A DNA stretch of 55,748 nt, from assembly GCA_002309805.1 (NCBI GenBank), contig DBYJ01000009.1, positions 1 through 55,748 on the forward strand, given 5' to 3'. The translations under genes were made by a program, and so were the position numbers. Source of the stretch: Bacteroidales bacterium UBA1189. GTDB taxonomy: Bacteria > Bacteroidota > Bacteroidia > Bacteroidales > Bacteroidaceae. The notes beneath the pieces were generated by a model. That model saw only the letters and a program-made list of their open reading frames with translations, did not search any database and was not told where the DNA came from. Shown here one piece after another: positions 9,531-16,837 of this stretch. Each line of letters begins with the position of its first letter. Positions within the stretch are counted from its first letter, which is position 1.

Positions 9531-10205
9531 TTAACCCTTTTCCACCGTGATATCTGTCACTTCGGTTACGGCGTCCATCCAACCGCTCATGATGATGGCG
9601 GGCGAGTGGGTGGAGAGGATAATCTGGACGTGGGGATTCAGTTCGCGGACGATGCTGATGAGCCGTTCCTGCCACTCGAAGTGAAGGGATATCTCCGGTT
9701 CGTCCATGAAGAGCACGCAGGGACGCCCCTCTTGCAGCAGCACGGTGAGCAAGATGGCAAGCATCTGTCGTTCGCCCGACGAGAGTTGGTCGGTCGTCAG
9801 CACTTCGCCGTCCTGACGGAAGAGAATCTCGTCCGGTGTGCGGACGATGGTTTTCTCGGTGACGGCAAACAGTTCGTCGGCCACGCGGTAGAATGTCTGG
9901 CGGTCGGCCTTGCAGTAGGCATAACGGCTCAGTAATCGGCCGAGGCCGCTGCTCTCGCCGCCGTGGAATACGTCGAAGGGGATACCATCGGCCTCAGAGG
10001 GCTCGTAGGTGATGGAAACGCTGGGCAGGTTCTCGTGCTCCATCTGCTGCGCCATCTTACGCATGATGGTGCTCTTGCCGATGCCGTTCACCCCGCTCAG
10101 GATGTTCACGTCGGGGCGCAATTCCCAAACGATGTGCTTCTTCCCCCAAAGGGGATTGATATCTACGCGGCGGATGTATTCCGCAGGATGTGAGAGTTCT
10201 TTCAT
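9531..10205 (-). CDS. compact ABC-type AAA ATPase, AriA-like
   Basis: From the ATG at 10203-10205 the protein has 224 residues. A farther start at 10259 would run through the promoter. All ABC ATPase motifs are visible: Walker A GVNGIGKS (38-45), signature LSSGERQ (141-147), Walker B VLFMDEPE (Asp168, Glu169) and the H-loop STHSP (His200). There is no membrane segment or partner permease. With the downstream DUF4435 gene it resembles AriA-AriB of PARIS, but it is far shorter than typical AriA and has little sequence between the motifs. It is first in the operon, with a promoter at 10229-10260. It could instead be a stand-alone OLD-like or RecF-like housekeeping ATPase. Confidence 0.72.
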   Translation of the reverse strand: MKELSHPAEYIRRVDINPLWGKKHIVWELRPDVNILSGVNGIGKSTIMRKMAQQMEHENLPSVSITYEPSEADGIPFDVFHGGESSGLGRLLSRYAYCKADRQTFYRVADELFAVTEKTIVRTPDEILFRQDGEVLTTDQLSSGERQMLAILLTVLLQEGRPCVLFMDEPEISLHFEWQERLISIVRELNPHVQIILSTHSPAIIMSGWMDAVTEVTDITVEKG

Positions 10206-10228
10206 TATACCTATTTTTATTATTGTCG

Positions 10229-10260
10229 CAAAAGTAAGGTAAAAAGTTTGACAAACCAAA
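10229..10260 (-). promoter_or_regulatory. promoter of the AAA-DUF4435-...-M60 operon
   Basis: On the minus strand TTTG (10257-10260) is followed after 20 bp by TACTTTTG (10229-10236), matching the Bacteroidetes -33/-7 consensus. The ATG is 24 bp downstream. It interleaves with the divergent plus-strand promoter. Confidence 0.7.
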
Positions 10261-10277
10261 TTTAATCCCTACTTTTG
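10247..10277 (+). promoter_or_regulatory. promoter of the GH35 gene
   Basis: TTTG at 10247-10250, a 19-bp spacer and TACTTTTG at 10270-10277 match the Bacteroidetes sigma-AB consensus exactly. The GH35 ATG is at 10301. The two divergent promoters share the same about 30 bp, so their use may be mutually exclusive. Confidence 0.75.
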
Positions 10278-10300
10278 CACAAAAATACCCAAAACATGTT

Positions 10301-12283
10301 ATGAAAAAAAGAATCATCCCCTCTCTCTTGTTGCTTTCAGCAGCATTGTTTGTTCTTGTCGGTTGCCAGCGTCCCATGGGAAAGTCGTTCGCGGTTGGCG
10401 AGGGCTCGTTCCTTCTCGACGGCAAGCCGTTCGTGGTCAAGGCGGGCGAGGTACACTTTCCCCGCATCCCCCGCGAATACTGGGAGCACCGCATCCAGAT
10501 GGTCAAGGCGCAGGGCATGAACACCATCTGCATCTATGTCTTCTGGAATTTCCACGAGCCACAGCCCGACCAGTTCTGCTTTGAGGGGCAGGCTGACGTT
10601 CGCTCCTTTGTCAAGCTCTGTCAGAAGCACGGCCTCTACGTCATCGTTCGCCCAGGGCCCTACTGCTGTGCCGAATGGGAGATGGGTGGTCTGCCTTGGT
10701 GGCTGCTCAAGAAGAAGGACATTAATCTCCGCTCGCTCGACCCCTACTTCATGGAGCGCGTTCGTAAGTTCGAGGCTGCGCTGGCCGGTCAGCTGGCCGA
10801 CCTCCAACTGTCGAAGGGCGGCCCCATCATCATGGTGCAGGTTGAGAACGAGTTCGGCGGCTACGGCACCGATAAGCCCTACGTCAGCGCCGTGCGTGAC
10901 GTGCTGCGCGAGGTGGGCTGGACCGACGTCCCCCTCTTCCAGTGCGACTGGAGCAGCAACTTCGAGCAGAATGCCCTCGACGACCTGCTGTGGACGATGA
11001 ACTTCGGCACGGGCTCCAACATCGACAGCCAGTTCCGCCGCCTGAAGGAGCTGCGCCCCACGACGCCCCTCATGTGCTCAGAGTTCTGGAGCGGATGGTT
11101 CGACAACTGGGGCCGAGCCCACGAGACCCGCGACGCCAAGGACATGGTGGCCGGCCTGCGCGAGATGCTGCAGAAGAACATCTCCTTTAGTCTCTACATG
11201 GTACACGGCGGCACGTCGTTCGGCCACTGGGCAGGCGCCAACAGCCCCGGCTATCAGCCCGACTGCACCAGCTACGACTACGATGCGCCCATCAGCGAGG
11301 CGGGACACCCCACGCCCAAGTTCGACGAGCTGCGCGCCATGCTGCAGAAGTTCAGCGACAAGGCCCTGCCACCCGTGCCCGCCATGTTCCCCGTGATTTC
11401 CTTCCCGAAGATTGAGCTGACCGAGTTCGCCCCGATTGCCTACGGCTGTGGCGGCCTCTGCACGACCGAAAACCAGAATAACCTCACCTTCGAGTACAAC
11501 AACCTCGGCTGGGGCTCAATGTTCTACATCACCCGTCTGCCCGCCGTGCCCGTGCCCAGCACCCTCAACCTCGACGCCCACGACTACGCGCAGGTGTTCA
11601 TCAACGACCGTTTCGTCGGCAGGCTCGACCGCCGTGTCCGCGAGACCACCCTCACCCTTCCCCCCACCCGCGAGGGCGATGTGCTCCGCATCCTCGTCGA
11701 GGCCACGGGCCGCATCAACTACGGCCGCGCCATCAAGGATTTCAAGGGCATTGTGGGCGACGTTACCCTGCACTACGCCGACGAGACCGTCACGCTGACG
11801 GGCTGGGAGCGGTTCCCCATCCCCGACGACTACGAGCAGGCTGTCTGGGCTCTTGAAGGCTTCTCGGGCCGTCGTGTCGATGAGTACCACGAGGGGTTTG
11901 CCGACGAGGTGAAGATTTTCGGCAAGCGCGGCTATTACCGCGGCACGTTCAACGTCAAGTCGCCCGGCGACACGTGGCTCGACATGAGCTCGTGGGGCAA
12001 GGGGCAGGCGTATGTCAACGGCCACGCCATAGGCCGTTTCTGGGAAATCGGCCCGCAGCAGACGCTCTATGTCCCCGGCTGCTGGCTTAGGAAAGGCGCT
12101 AACGAGGTCATCGTCCTCGACGTCATCGGGCCGCAGTCGCCTGTCATCGAAGGCCTCGACCATCCCATCCTTGACAACCTCCGCCAGCCCACGCCCGTCA
12201 TCACCCCGCAGGACGGCGAGACCTGGCAGGGCGACGGCCCTGGCGCTGTCTGGCAAGGCGATGGTCCTGGAGCCATGAAGTAA
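10301..12283 (+). CDS. GH35 beta-galactosidase, lipoprotein
   Basis: The 660-residue protein has a lipobox LVGC with Cys22, so it is probably lipid-anchored. The GH35 TIM barrel is clear: GEVHFPRIP, then FWNFHEP. The acid/base Glu184 is in QVENEFGGYG and the nucleophile Glu261 is in MCSEFWSGWFDNWG. A C-terminal jelly-roll region (about 430-630) with a GKGQAYVNGHAIGRFW motif is normal for the family. It releases terminal beta-galactose from oligosaccharides. The last 18 residues before the final Lys are an oddity: two copies of a nine-residue WQGDGPGA(V/M) unit. It has its own promoter and is followed closely by a secreted barrel-like protein. Confidence 0.93.
   Translation: MKKRIIPSLLLLSAALFVLVGCQRPMGKSFAVGEGSFLLDGKPFVVKAGEVHFPRIPREYWEHRIQMVKAQGMNTICIYVFWNFHEPQPDQFCFEGQADVRSFVKLCQKHGLYVIVRPGPYCCAEWEMGGLPWWLLKKKDINLRSLDPYFMERVRKFEAALAGQLADLQLSKGGPIIMVQVENEFGGYGTDKPYVSAVRDVLREVGWTDVPLFQCDWSSNFEQNALDDLLWTMNFGTGSNIDSQFRRLKELRPTTPLMCSEFWSGWFDNWGRAHETRDAKDMVAGLREMLQKNISFSLYMVHGGTSFGHWAGANSPGYQPDCTSYDYDAPISEAGHPTPKFDELRAMLQKFSDKALPPVPAMFPVISFPKIELTEFAPIAYGCGGLCTTENQNNLTFEYNNLGWGSMFYITRLPAVPVPSTLNLDAHDYAQVFINDRFVGRLDRRVRETTLTLPPTREGDVLRILVEATGRINYGRAIKDFKGIVGDVTLHYADETVTLTGWERFPIPDDYEQAVWALEGFSGRRVDEYHEGFADEVKIFGKRGYYRGTFNVKSPGDTWLDMSSWGKGQAYVNGHAIGRFWEIGPQQTLYVPGCWLRKGANEVIVLDVIGPQSPVIEGLDHPILDNLRQPTPVITPQDGETWQGDGPGAVWQGDGPGAMK
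12224..12277 (+). repeat. 27-bp tandem duplication in the GH35 tail
   Basis: Two 27-bp units encode WQGDGPGAV and WQGDGPGAM at the extreme C-terminus. The copies differ mainly at synonymous positions, so the duplication is not brand new. Confidence 0.8.
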
Positions 12284-12303
12284 AACTTCCCTCATTATTG
12301 GCA

Positions 12304-13443
12304 ATGATGAAACTCCGTTTTTTTGCTCTTGCTGCTTTGTTTGTCGCCATCATGCCGCTAAAGCTGGCGGCACAGGATTTCGCTACCAGTCGGCATTACT
12401 GGGAAGACGGCAAGCTCACTTGGGATGATTATTTGAGCGAACGTCCTCAGAACAATGACGCCCCCGTCTGTCTTACACTTAGCTATGGAGCCAGGAAGGA
12501 AAATGTGAAAAAAGGAAGCACCACGTACTCCTACGTCAGATATTACTCCTACGTTGACCGTTATGAGTCGTGGGCTGCGGATAGCGCTCGCACCGATGAA
12601 CTTCTGCTCTACCACCAGACGCTTTTCGATATCTCGGAACTCTACTGCCGCAAGGCCACTCGGGAATACAATACCATGTCCTTCACCGGCGATGGCGACG
12701 AACTGTTTGCGTTCTACTACAGACAGCGTGCTAAGCAAATTGATGAGCTGAATCAGAAAACCGACTCTGGCAGGGTGTACCTCGCCCTAATGGACTATCA
12801 CTACTACATCAAGGGTGAGCTCGAGAAAGAGAACTTCGACCCTCGCTCGGCTGACTTCATTCCCTCGCACGAATCCGGTGTCGGCATGTACATCGGCTAT
12901 AGCCTCCGCCTCCCTGTCCGCGGCGAATTCTCACCCACCCACGGCATGACGCTTGGCTGGGATTTCCCGGATTTTCCCGCCTACAGGTCAATGCTGGGGC
13001 TCTCGATGAGCCTCGAGGCCTTTGGGCGGAGCAACGTGTTCCTGCACACCAAGAATGGCCCCATCTATCGGAATGAGAAAATCAGTTCCGGCAGTTTCGA
13101 CGTCTATTACGCCTATAATCTCCTCCGTACCAACAGTCATTCGCTTCACTCCTTCGTGGCTGGCGGATTGTCCTTCTACGATGGGGAAAAATACGACGAT
13201 GGCCTCGGGCATAAAATCTCCAACGAGGTGACGGCCTTCACGCTCGAAGCCGGACTGATTGCCGACATTTTTTTCGCTTCGCAAGTGAACGTTTATGCTG
13301 GGGGCCGAACGGATTCCTCTTTCACCTCCCTTCGCCTCCGCCCCTATCTTAGCTTTGCCCACATGAAGCAGGGCCTCGGCTGGATGCCTTCGTTGAACCT
13401 CTCCGTCTCGTTCTGCTTCAGCAGCAATAGTGTCGGTTGGTAA
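12304..13443 (+). CDS. secreted protein with barrel-like C-terminus, degenerate DUF922-like N-terminus
   Basis: From the ATG at 12304 there are 379 residues, with a signal peptide ending near LAAQ (about residue 24). The N-terminal part has LTWDDY (38-43) and YHQTLFDISELYCRK (103-117). This recalls DUF922 putative peptidases (WxDY...HExxHFDIxExYAR), but here the HExxH positions read HQTLF, so zinc catalysis is unlikely. The C-terminal half alternates polar and aromatic residues (GMTLGWDFPDFPAYRSMLGL, LSFAHMKQGL...LNLSVSFCF) and ends in Trp, like an outer-membrane beta-barrel. It begins 20 bp after the GH35 stop and ends 13 bp before crcB. The function is unknown; the DUF922 link is tentative. 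Confidence 0.6.
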   Translation: MMKLRFFALAALFVAIMPLKLAAQDFATSRHYWEDGKLTWDDYLSERPQNNDAPVCLTLSYGARKENVKKGSTTYSYVRYYSYVDRYESWAADSARTDELLLYHQTLFDISELYCRKATREYNTMSFTGDGDELFAFYYRQRAKQIDELNQKTDSGRVYLALMDYHYYIKGELEKENFDPRSADFIPSHESGVGMYIGYSLRLPVRGEFSPTHGMTLGWDFPDFPAYRSMLGLSMSLEAFGRSNVFLHTKNGPIYRNEKISSGSFDVYYAYNLLRTNSHSLHSFVAGGLSFYDGEKYDDGLGHKISNEVTAFTLEAGLIADIFFASQVNVYAGGRTDSSFTSLRLRPYLSFAHMKQGLGWMPSLNLSVSFCFSSNSVGW

Positions 13444-13456
13444 ATAATGCTGAGTT

Positions 13457-13825
13457 ATGCTAAAGGATTTGCTTTATGTCGGAGCGGGGAGTTTTGTGGG
13501 GGGCGTTGCGCGATACTTTGTTTCGCTGGCGATGAAGGGCGTGGGCGGCTTTCCGTGGGCAACGTTCATCGTGAATGTCGTGGGCTGCTTGCTGATAGGG
13601 CTGCTGTGGGGGCTCTCTGTCCGCAGCTCAAATGCACTTTCGGGCCATCTGGGTCTTTTCCTTACCGTCGGTTTCTGTGGTGGCTTCACTACCTTTTCCA
13701 CCTTTTCGAAGGAGAGCCTTGCCCTGCTCCAGACGGGCAGCTACCTCACCTTCATCCTCTACGCCGTGGGTAGCATCCTTCTCGGTCTCGCTGCCGTCGC
13801 CCTTGGCTACCTGCTGACGAAATGA
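13457..13825 (+). CDS. crcB: fluoride channel CrcB/Fluc
   Basis: The 122-residue protein has four hydrophobic helices and the Fluc family motifs: GAGSFVGGVARY near the N-terminus, FIVNVVGCLLIGLL with the conserved Asn, and GGFTTFSTFSKE with the phenylalanine/threonine track that lines the fluoride pore. It acts as a dual-topology dimer in the inner membrane and exports fluoride. It begins 13 bp after the preceding gene, so there is no room for a fluoride riboswitch. It is probably co-transcribed with the two genes before it. Confidence 0.93.
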   Translation: MLKDLLYVGAGSFVGGVARYFVSLAMKGVGGFPWATFIVNVVGCLLIGLLWGLSVRSSNALSGHLGLFLTVGFCGGFTTFSTFSKESLALLQTGSYLTFILYAVGSILLGLAAVALGYLLTK

Positions 13826-13876
13826 GATCTTCTGTTGGTTGGCTTGAATTTCTTCTTTTTGTCTCTCCTTTTTCTT

Positions 13877-13957
13877 CTCCGCCAATTGGCGGAGATTAAA
13901 ACTCCAATTGGCGGAGAATAATACTCCATCTGACGGAGAATAAAACTCCAATTGGAG
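13877..13957. repeat. array A: four CTCC-AATT-GGAG palindromes, 22-bp pitch
   Basis: Palindromic units CTCCGCCAATTGGCGGAG (13877), CTCCAATTGGCGGAG (13902), CTCCATCTGACGGAG (13924) and CTCCAATTGGAG (13946) have centres at 13885.5, 13907.5, 13929.5 and 13951.5, exactly 22 bp apart. The linkers are A/T-rich. The array lies in the convergent gap between crcB and the ThuA gene. Confidence 0.9.
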
Positions 13958-14010
13958 TTGAAGAAAACCTCCTTGCGCTGCGAGAAAAACGGACCTTAAA
14001 ATCAGGAAAG

Positions 14011-14037
14011 AAAAAGTGGCTGCCGAACGCAGCCACT
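14011..14037 (-). terminator. terminator of the ThuA-end operon
   Basis: Stem AGTGGCTGC/GCAGCCACT with a five-base loop, followed on the minus strand by TTTTTCTTTCC, sits 48 bp past the ThuA stop. Confidence 0.75.
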
Positions 14038-14084
14038 CTCTGAAAGAAAAAGATGATTTAATTCTTTAGGATACCTCTTGTTTC

Positions 14085-14849
14085 TCATTTCTCTTGTAGT
14101 TGGGCGTCGGCTTTCGAGAGGGCGGCCCACATGATGCCGCGCTTCATGATTTCCATGGCCTCAGGGACGTCGAAGTCGTTGGCATCGTGGCAGAGCGAGG
14201 AGTAGAAGATGCGGCCCTTGCCGTAGTGCTTCTTCCAGACAACGGGCATCTCGACGCCCTTGATCCAAGGGGCATCGCCCGTGCCGCTAAAGATGGTTGT
14301 GGCGAGGACTTTGACGGCGGGGTCGACGTGCATGTAGTACTGTTCAGAAGTCATGTGGAACGTCTTGAGTCCTTTGGTCACGGGGTCTTTCCGGTTCTTG
14401 ATGATGACATCGTAGTCGACCTTCCCGCCGGGGTGTGCCACCCATTGGCCGCCCACCATGAACTGGTATTCGGTGCTTCCGCGGAAGGCGTCGCCGAGGC
14501 CTCCGTGCCAGCCGGCTAAGCCGACGCCGTTGCGTACAGCCTCCAGCAGCCCGCGCTCCTGTTCAGCGGTGAGGCTGCCCATTGTCCACGTCTGGATGAT
14601 GAGGTCGATGGAGCTCATCAACTCCTTGTCGGCATAGGCATCGAGGTCGTTCCGGTAATAGACGATGGCGCCCTCGCCCTCGAGCCAGGGCTTCAGTTTC
14701 TCCATGGTCTGACGGGGTTCATGCCCCTCCCATCCGCCAAAGACGAACAGCACTCGTTTGCCCTTCAGGGCGCTCTCTTGGCCTTTGACCTGGCATGTCG
14801 TACATATCATAGCCATAATTGCCAGTAATGAAATGAAAACTCTCTTCAT
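14085..14849 (-). CDS. ThuA-domain (glutamine amidotransferase-like fold) secreted protein
   Basis: The protein has 254 residues from the ATG at 14847-14849; an alternative start at 14861 adds four. A signal peptide covers about 1-23 (cut near VKGQ). The ThuA fold is seen in VLFVFGGWEGHEP, DLIIQTWTMGSLT, NGVGLAGWHGGLGDAF and GRIFYSSLCHDANDF, which includes the His-Gly and final CHD-like positions of the family. ThuA domains occur in sugar-metabolism gene clusters, but their reaction is generally not defined. It follows nagB by 23 bp and is the last gene of the 24247-14085 run, before a terminator. Confidence 0.85.
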   Translation of the reverse strand: MKRVFISLLAIMAMICTTCQVKGQESALKGKRVLFVFGGWEGHEPRQTMEKLKPWLEGEGAIVYYRNDLDAYADKELMSSIDLIIQTWTMGSLTAEQERGLLEAVRNGVGLAGWHGGLGDAFRGSTEYQFMVGGQWVAHPGGKVDYDVIIKNRKDPVTKGLKTFHMTSEQYYMHVDPAVKVLATTIFSGTGDAPWIKGVEMPVVWKKHYGKGRIFYSSLCHDANDFDVPEAMEIMKRGIMWAALSKADAQLQEK

Positions 14850-14872
14850 CGAATCACGCATTCACGATTTCT

Positions 14873-16816
14873 CTATCTCATCCGTAGGAAGACCTCTATA
14901 GCCTGATATTCGGGCAGTCCAAGCTGGTTGTAGAGGGCGGCGGTGTGCTGGGTGCGCTCCTCGGCGCGTTGCCAGAACTCGCGCTGGTCCTCGCCGGGGA
15001 AGGGCACAATGTCCTTCTGCGAGAGGTGGCGGAAGATGGCCTGACGCTTCATGATGAGCTCCTCGGGGCTGATGGGCACGGCCATGTCCACTTGGTCGAG
15101 GGGCCATTCCTGCCAGGCGCCGCGATAGAGCCAAAGGTGGCAGTCGGCCAGCCAGGGATCGTCCTTCACCACCTCAAGAGCACCAAGGACGGCTTCAATA
15201 CAGACACGGTGGGTGCCGTGGGGGTCGGAGAGGTCGCCGGCGGCGTAGATTTGGTGGGGCTTAATCTGGCGCAGCAGGCTGACGATGATGTCGATGTCGG
15301 CAGGGCCAAGCTCGCCCTTCTTGATGGTGCCGCTCTCGTAGAAGGGGAGGTTGAGGAAGTGGACGTTGGTGCGGTCGTCGAGGCCGATGCTGCGGTCGGC
15401 GGCGCGGGCTTCGGCACGGCGGATGGCACCCTTGATGTCAAGCAGGGCTCGCGGCTCGGGCTGACCGGGCTGCTTGGAGGCGATGATGGCGCGGATTTCA
15501 TCGACACGGTCGCCAAGGCCCATCTCGCGGGCGGTATCGAGGTTCTGGATGACAACGTCGTCGTAGACGGCTACGTTGCCGCTGGTCTCGTAAGCGACAT
15601 GAACGTCGTGCCCTTGTTGGATAAGCCGGCAGAATGTGCCGCCCATGGAGATGACGTCATCATCGGGGTGGGGCGAGAAGATGAGCACGCGCTTGGGGAA
15701 GGGGTTGGAGCTGACGGGGCGTGTAGCGTCGTCGGTGGCGCCCGGCTTGCCGCCTGGCCAGCCGCTGATGGTGTGCTGCATGTCGTTGAATACCTCAATA
15801 TTCACTTGGCTGTAGCGCTTGCCGAGGGAGTCGAGCATGGGGACGAGGGAGTTCTGGAGGTAGTCCTGATAGGTGAGCTTGAGGATGGGCTTTTCTACTC
15901 GAGCGCAGAGCCAGATGACGGCCTTGCGGATGAGCTTGCGGCTCCATTGGCAAGGGCCGACGACCCAGGGGGCTTCGTAGCGAGTGAGGCAGGCGGCGGC
16001 AGTCTCGTCGGTGACAACCTCGATGTCGGGGTGCTCCTGGAAGAAACTGGCGGGCGTCTGCTCGGTGACTTCGCCCTCGACGATACGGCGGATGGCGTCA
16101 GCCTTGTCCTCGCCCCAGGCCATAAGGATGATTTGCTTAGCCTTCATCACCGTGTCGATGCCCATGGTAATGGCCATCTTGGGCACTTCGTTGAAGGAGG
16201 AGAAGAAGTTTGATTGCGTCTTAATGGAGTTAAGGGAGAGCTGCACCAGGCGTGTCTTGGAGCGGGAGAAGGTGCCGGGCTCGTTGAAGCCAATCTGCCC
16301 TTGTTCACCCACGCCGATAATCATGAGGTCCATCTTACTCTTGGCCTCGTGGCCGTACTGGCGACAGTACTCGCTGATGCGGTCGAGGGGCACGGTGGCG
16401 TCGGGGACGTGGATGTTTTCGGGGAGAATGTCGATGTGGTTGAGGAATTCGGCGTGGATGCGGTAGTTGCGGCTCTGCTGATGCTCGGGCGTGATGGGGT
16501 AGAATTCGTCAAGACTATAGACTTCGACGTTGCGGAAGCTAACTCGGCCATCTTTGTGGCGGGCGACGAGCTCGCGGTAGAGGCCGAGGGGCGTGCGGCC
16601 GGTGGTAAGGCCGAGTACGAAAGGGCGTCCGGCAACGGTAGCATCGGCCTCGTGGGCAGCGATGGCGCGAATAATCTTGTCGGCAACGTACTGCACGCCT
16701 TCGTATTCGCCGGGGAATACCTGGGTGGGGATTTTCTCGAAGCGGCAGATGATGTCTTCAGGGACGGAGGTGGTGATGAGACCGCCTTCCTTGGGGAGAG
16801 AATACTTGCTTTTCAT
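14873..16816 (-). CDS. nagB: NagB-like deaminase fused to a LmbE/PIG-L domain
   Basis: The 647-residue protein has two domains. Residues about 30-285 are NagB-like: LGLTTGRTPLGLYREL, SLDEFYP with Asp103, and GVGEQGQIGFNEPG. Residues about 375-600 are LmbE/PIG-L-like: FSPHPDDDVISMGGT with the zinc-binding His383-Pro-Asp-Asp, later DPHGTHR. Glucosamine-6-phosphate deaminase makes fructose-6-phosphate and ammonia, and LmbE-type enzymes deacetylate GlcNAc compounds, so the fusion suggests sequential amino-sugar processing. However, the E. coli NagB residues Asp141 and His143 (NDGHIAFNEP) are both Gln here (172, 174), while Glu179 is kept. The reaction may therefore differ. It lies 21 bp after the sulfatase maturase. 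Confidence 0.85.
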   Translation of the reverse strand: MKSKYSLPKEGGLITTSVPEDIICRFEKIPTQVFPGEYEGVQYVADKIIRAIAAHEADATVAGRPFVLGLTTGRTPLGLYRELVARHKDGRVSFRNVEVYSLDEFYPITPEHQQSRNYRIHAEFLNHIDILPENIHVPDATVPLDRISEYCRQYGHEAKSKMDLMIIGVGEQGQIGFNEPGTFSRSKTRLVQLSLNSIKTQSNFFSSFNEVPKMAITMGIDTVMKAKQIILMAWGEDKADAIRRIVEGEVTEQTPASFFQEHPDIEVVTDETAAACLTRYEAPWVVGPCQWSRKLIRKAVIWLCARVEKPILKLTYQDYLQNSLVPMLDSLGKRYSQVNIEVFNDMQHTISGWPGGKPGATDDATRPVSSNPFPKRVLIFSPHPDDDVISMGGTFCRLIQQGHDVHVAYETSGNVAVYDDVVIQNLDTAREMGLGDRVDEIRAIIASKQPGQPEPRALLDIKGAIRRAEARAADRSIGLDDRTNVHFLNLPFYESGTIKKGELGPADIDIIVSLLRQIKPHQIYAAGDLSDPHGTHRVCIEAVLGALEVVKDDPWLADCHLWLYRGAWQEWPLDQVDMAVPISPEELIMKRQAIFRHLSQKDIVPFPGEDQREFWQRAEERTQHTAALYNQLGLPEYQAIEVFLRMR

Positions 16817-16837
16817 AGGTTGATAAGGTTTATATGT

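Noticed and set aside
13444..13456. fluoride riboswitch before crcB
   Set aside because: Only 13 bp separate crcB from the preceding gene, too short for the aptamer.
13877..13957. CRISPR array
   Set aside because: Units are palindromes with 4-7-bp linkers, no unique spacers of 30 bp or more, and no cas genes are in the window.
14945..16213. 422-codon plus-strand frame opposite nagB
   Set aside because: Val/Gly/Asp-rich shadow without motifs, fully opposite a well-supported NagB-LmbE gene.
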